Shown piece after piece: positions 59,911 through 64,000 of a stretch of 64,000 bases of DNA. The first letter of the stretch is position 1. Each line of letters opens with the position of its first letter. Under the pieces are notes generated by a model. That model saw only the letters and a program-made list of their open reading frames with translations, made no database searches and was not told the origin of the DNA. A program made the translations under genes and the position numbers. The DNA is from Thuidium tamariscinum (taxonomy: Eukaryota > Streptophyta > Bryopsida > Hypnales > Thuidiaceae), in the NCBI GenBank assembly GCA_947034885.2, contig OX344751.2, forward strand, positions 15,376,001-15,440,000, written 5' to 3'.

Positions 59911-62019
59911 CTAAAGGTGCAATCACACTTTTTAGGAGGCAATCTTCACGTAGGTGATAGCAAAGTTTTCAAGAAGGGGTGAAACTATTGTGCTTTGGGT
60001 ATATGTCATTCCTAGGTGGTGGATGCCTTGTTGGCAAGAAAAAAGAATAGTTTTTATGAAATGAAGAGTTAGTAATAGTTTTCCAAAATTGTATAGGATA
60101 TTAAGTAGTTCCTTTGCAACAATGAATCGTCTTATTTCCTAGACAAGTGAACTCTGACAAGAGTTTTGGTTAATGCTCCTTTAAACCAACCATCAATGTC
60201 ATCTTGCGAGCATTATTAGTGGTTGATTAGAATGATTGGAAGCTATGTACAATGAATTGTAACCACTAACTCTTTGATACAATAAAACTTCTGCATTTGT
60301 TAAATAAAATCCAAAAGTAGAATATCGCATAGACAAATAGATGGATAGATCATTTGTAATTATAGTAGCCCAAGAACTATAACCATGATCATGGTTTGTC
60401 AATGTTGAATGAAAAGGACCTTTTGTTGTTTATTTATGTTGTGTTAATTTTTTTACAAGTGCTCCTACACAAGGACTAGTGTGAATGCACTTTTAAGTCA
60501 TTATATCCTATGCCAATGCAAGGTGTAATGAATTTGGCTTGATTCTCTAGTTGAGTTAGGAGATGGAGTTTTGATGAATATGATTGATTAGTTGACGGTA
60601 ATGTGCTAGAAGTTCAAACTACATTAAGAATTTGAGATAAATTGAATTTCAAACTTTATCGAGTTGAAAACATCAAATTCAATAATACACTTGTTATTGC
60701 CCCTAGTTAGGTACATTAAATAGTTAAATTAGGTCAACCCTCACTAATTTCTCAACACTCCATACTATATTAATATTTATTATTATTGTACAAGAATACA
60801 CTACTTTTGAATTTGTCATTGGTGTAGTTAGAATTGATGAACCTCCATGTGTACAAATGGAATTATTTGTGAAAATACTTATTGACTTTGATGGCTTATA
60901 GAATGAATTTCTTGGGATAAGGCACACTAATTGTAAAAGCAATCTAATTTCACTATTTTTTGTAGATGAAATGTCCTTTTACAACAAAGAATTTTAATTA
61001 TGTCAATTCTAGAAATTAATTTTGGTTACAATCCCTTCTCGCATTGTTGTTATTGTTGTTAGTATGAGACTTTGGAATTAAGAATGTCAAATTGGGCAAT
61101 GCCATATAGCCACAATGAAAAACGTCCATGAAAAACATTGTTATGGGTGACAAAAACATTATCAAAACTAAAAACTAATTCACAAGTGGTCATTATTTTG
61201 TCACATAGCTTGGATGCCTTTGAAACAATTGATTCAACAAAAAGTTTGATCTACCCTTCAACAAATTTCTCAACTTAATTTAGGCTAAGCATGACGGTAG
61301 GGACACATTAATGATAGACTAATAGATTCTAAAGTTTGTTTGCCCTAATTCTCTTATACTACTCTTAAACGGATGATGATTCCAATGTCTATTATATAGT
61401 GGCACTTTAATTCCACCTAGAGTGTAGTGGAATTTGAAGACAAGCATAGTTGTATATCAATCAATTGGTATTCTTTACATCAATAAAACATGAGAGACAA
61501 AGTAGCCTTAACCTCTAAAAGACAAACTTTTTTAGCAATTTTTTGTAAAGATATTACTTCATTTTGGCAATAGCTACTATATTACAAAGAAAAATGAGTG
61601 AAAGAGTAAATGAAATTACCAAGTTCTTGTATAAGATATAGATTCACCAATATTTGGATGGGAATGGCTAATTGTAGATGATTTTGTGGATGAACACACA
61701 TACTTGGATGAATTTCTCCATTTCTCCATTACATGCATGCATTTAAAAGTGTAGTTCTCTCTTAGGTAGGTTGTGAGACCAATTGTGACCTAATTCCATC
61801 AAAAATGTATTCATTGTATTGAATGCATCTTAGAATGCATTCATTGTAAAATTCCAATAGAGGATTGTCTAAGGCATATGATTGTTGGAATGTCAGCTTA
61901 GAATAGATAAATAATCTTAGATTGACATTCTACAATGTCATGCCCTTTCAAATTTTGATAAAATTGGAAGATGGTCCATTTTACAATAACCTCCTTGAAC
62001 TTTAGAACGTTGGGTTAGA
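59911..62019. other. Intergenic, nothing recognised
   Basis: AT-rich; TTAACCTCTAAAAGACAAAC at 61508 resembles a TTAA-family end, but no partner was found. No gene. Confidence 0.5.
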
Positions 62020-62205
62020 ACTTTAATTGTGGAAATCATCTTTTATGATACCATATGCATCACTTACTTCAATAAACCCATAATGACTCATTGGAGGCCA
62101 AACTATTGTACAAGACCTTCTTTTTCTACACAAAATTCTAAAGATGAATATCCACACTTCTATCTTACATAGAAGGGTGTTGTGTCATCCATCACCCCCT
62201 TAGTG
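62020..62205. repeat. Repeat family T, copy 5
   Basis: Contains GGAAATCATCTTTTATGATACC, CATTGGAGGCCAAACTATTG, GATGAATATCCACACTTC and TGTGTCATCCATCACC. It supplies the empty site for the MITE at 16421. Confidence 0.6.
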
Positions 62206-63232
62206 TCCTCAGTGACATTACAAGATTAAATTAAGAATTAAAACACAACAAAAGAAATTAGATGCTTTGAAGTTGAAGAATATTGTTTAGTTATACTAAA
62301 GCAGTCTCCTCTGAAATGTGTATCTTGCTTTAGCCCTTGACTAGATGTTTTTTTTCATTTTTTATGAAGTAAACCAAATAACAGTCACCATGAAGATGGG
62401 CTTTGGCCTAATGGGCTTGTTATTTTGAATGGATAGTTTTGAAAGTCAGTTATGTCACAAATGGTGAGTTAAAAGTACTTTAATAATGACTAGTTTGATT
62501 GGATCTAGTTCTCTGATGAGATGGTTAATCTAAGGATTTGCCTTAAATTCATTTATACATGTAAGTAAATATGCTTGTTGGACTAATTAGTATCAAATGT
62601 TGATGCATATGAAGGCTACCATTATTGGTCATATCTTGAAGGTTTACACATGAGTTGATGAATATTTTTCTTTGCTTTATGTTTGATAAAACTTTGATGA
62701 AAATGTCTTACTGCTAATACATATACTGGCAATTAACTTACCATGGTGTTACACAACAGCTTACAAGTTGTTGAATGTTTTGGTGCTTTATAAGTTACTT
62801 TCACTATTTGTCGTTCTTTTTCTCTTCAACTTTGGAAGCTACTACACCTAATATTTACAGCATGCTTCTCTAAGCTATTTTATTGTGATGATGGCTTCTA
62901 CCCAAACCAACTCTACACAAGTTTTTTTTGAATGATTGAGGATTTTATGTGCTTGTTGTTGTCTCTTTTTCTCCTTGTAAAAGCTATAAGAAGCATCGAT
63001 GGATTGTAAACACCTACTATATCTACACTAACAATACTTTTTGGTCTTGTTTTTGGCATAGGCACAAGTGAAGACGTCAACCTCTTGGAAAACCTATTGG
63101 ATTCAAAATTTGAACATTTTGTCCTCCTAATACTTATAGTTTTTTTAGCTCAAATGTTATAGAAAAGCTTACTATTTACAGTCATAGTACTTCACAGATA
63201 TTCTTGTTATTGTTGAAGTTAGTGTAACCTAT
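62206..63232. other. Intergenic, nothing recognised
   Basis: No exon, RNA gene or element end identified. Confidence 0.5.
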
Positions 63233-63272
63233 CTTTTGGGTGGGTAGTGAGGCCTCACTACCCACCCAAAAG
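63233..63272. repeat. Perfect 40-bp palindrome
   Basis: CTTTTGGGTGGGTAGTGAGG is followed directly by its exact reverse complement, with no loop, centred on GGCC at 63252. GC-rich compared with its surroundings. Confidence 0.95.
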
Positions 63273-63955
63273 AATTTTAACTTAAGAAAAAACATTATTA
63301 ACTCTACCCACCGACCTCCACCTAAACAAACAAACAAAATTTTAATTTTAAAATTTGCATCCCCCCCCCTTGTAATTCTCATAAACCAATGTGATTGACA
63401 ATCAAAATGGGATTTTATCCATATCTTTATTTTATATACATATTCAATATTGTATCCACATCCATATCCAATATTTCAATACTATATCCATACTCAATAT
63501 TCATTTTTTCATTCATATCTATAATTTGTATCTGTATTTGTATTTGTGTTTGGACGGCTCAAATTAAATCTCATAAGATCAATGGCTTGTGATTTTTTGA
63601 GAAATCAATGGTGATTTCAAAGGTCACCATTTAAAAAAAAACTATCAACGACCCGTAAATTTTTAGAAAGGGGGGGGCAAATGTAAACCAAGGTGGTTGC
63701 ATCTTTTGATAGAATAGTCAAAACAATGTCTATTATTCGTGGCTTTTTTGTCTATTCTGGCTTACCCTTCATTGGATGTATTTTTATTACCAGATGGAGA
63801 ATTTGAGATATGCTTGTTTTAAAAATAAGTATACCTTGTGACTCAAACTTGAAGTGTTGAATGTTCTAAAAAAAAGTTTGATATTGCTTGGCTGATAACT
63901 CACTAGTTATTTATAACTATAACCCTTAAATATCGAGGCAGACATTTTGTGTTTG
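63273..63955. other. Intergenic, nothing recognised
   Basis: Contains homopolymer runs (C9 near 63362, G8 near 63671) and a degenerate ATATCCATA-like stretch (63415-63545). No gene. Confidence 0.5.
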
Positions 63956-63957
63956 AT

Positions 63958-64000
63958 GAACGACAAAGAATCTTTGCTTGTAGGACAAAAGTGCAACTAT
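63958..64000. repeat. Repeat family T, copy 6, reversed, cut by window end
   Basis: ACAAAGAATC followed by GTAGGACAAAAGTGCAACTAT is the reverse complement of the family core (ATAGTTGCACTTTTGTC...GATTCTTTGTC) seen at 7780-7820. Confidence 0.6.

Noticed and set aside
61506-61530. TTAACCTCTAAAAGACAAAC resembling a TTAA-family terminus
   Set aside because: No inverted partner within a few kb and no interior similarity noticed.
1-64000. CRISPR arrays, operons, prophage or rRNA
   Set aside because: No regularly spaced repeats with unique spacers, no bacterial gene order and no rRNA signature. Spliced genes show nuclear plant DNA.

Overview
This 64 kb window is nuclear DNA of a land plant. It has three spliced protein genes with plant-type sequences, clean GT-AG introns of about 110-550 bp, TTTAGGG-type telo-boxes near genes, and very AT-rich, intron-poor intergenic DNA. 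The low GC, compact introns and widely spaced genes would fit a bryophyte such as a moss, but this is inference; a fern or other plant is not excluded. There are no rRNA genes, CRISPR arrays or bacterial operons, and no intact transposase.

Genes: (1) 17.3-20.0 kb, minus strand, RPAC1/AC40, the alpha-like subunit shared by RNA polymerases I and III (eight exons reconstructed, about 350 aa; the N-terminus is unsure). (2) 29.0-32.65 kb, minus strand, a complete eight-exon Bin3/MePCE-type RNA methyltransferase (306 aa). Just upstream, at 32.85-33.11 kb on the same strand, lies one intact, isolated exon of a HAK/KUP potassium transporter. Its splice donor faces an acceptor in the Bin3 first exon that continues the transporter reading frame for a few more residues. 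This looks like a transporter gene replaced or captured by Bin3. (3) 55.6-59.0 kb, plus strand, a five-exon leucine-rich-repeat protein of 861 aa resembling the plant family annotated 'outer arm dynein light chain 1-like'. GC-rich islands lie at the 5' ends of all three.

The rest (more than 80 %) is transposon debris, mostly non-autonomous DNA elements in nested layers. The recognisable families are: (i) elements starting CCCC(T/A)AAA, flanked by TTAA on both sides (piggyBac-like signature), with four complete copies and several partial ones; one is a 741-bp near-complete palindrome; (ii) a 276-bp MITE with TA target duplication and ends AGGTAGGTACACCC, two full and two partial copies; (iii) CACTA-type MITEs with 3-bp target duplications; (iv) a family (called R here) with ends GGTGATTGCAAGAAACACTT, about 700-1060 bp; (v) a ~200-bp family (called T here) found six times; (vi) a tRNA-derived SINE-like insertion. 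Other structure includes a 1.3-1.8 kb tandem duplication carrying a conserved short exon-like frame, an 89-bp minisatellite, and a perfect 40-bp palindrome near the right end.

The three genes have no evident shared pathway beyond two being linked to RNA metabolism (Pol I/III subunit, RNA cap methylation). Their neighbourhood does not suggest co-regulation. Several empty-site comparisons between repeat copies inside the window support the target duplications assigned here.
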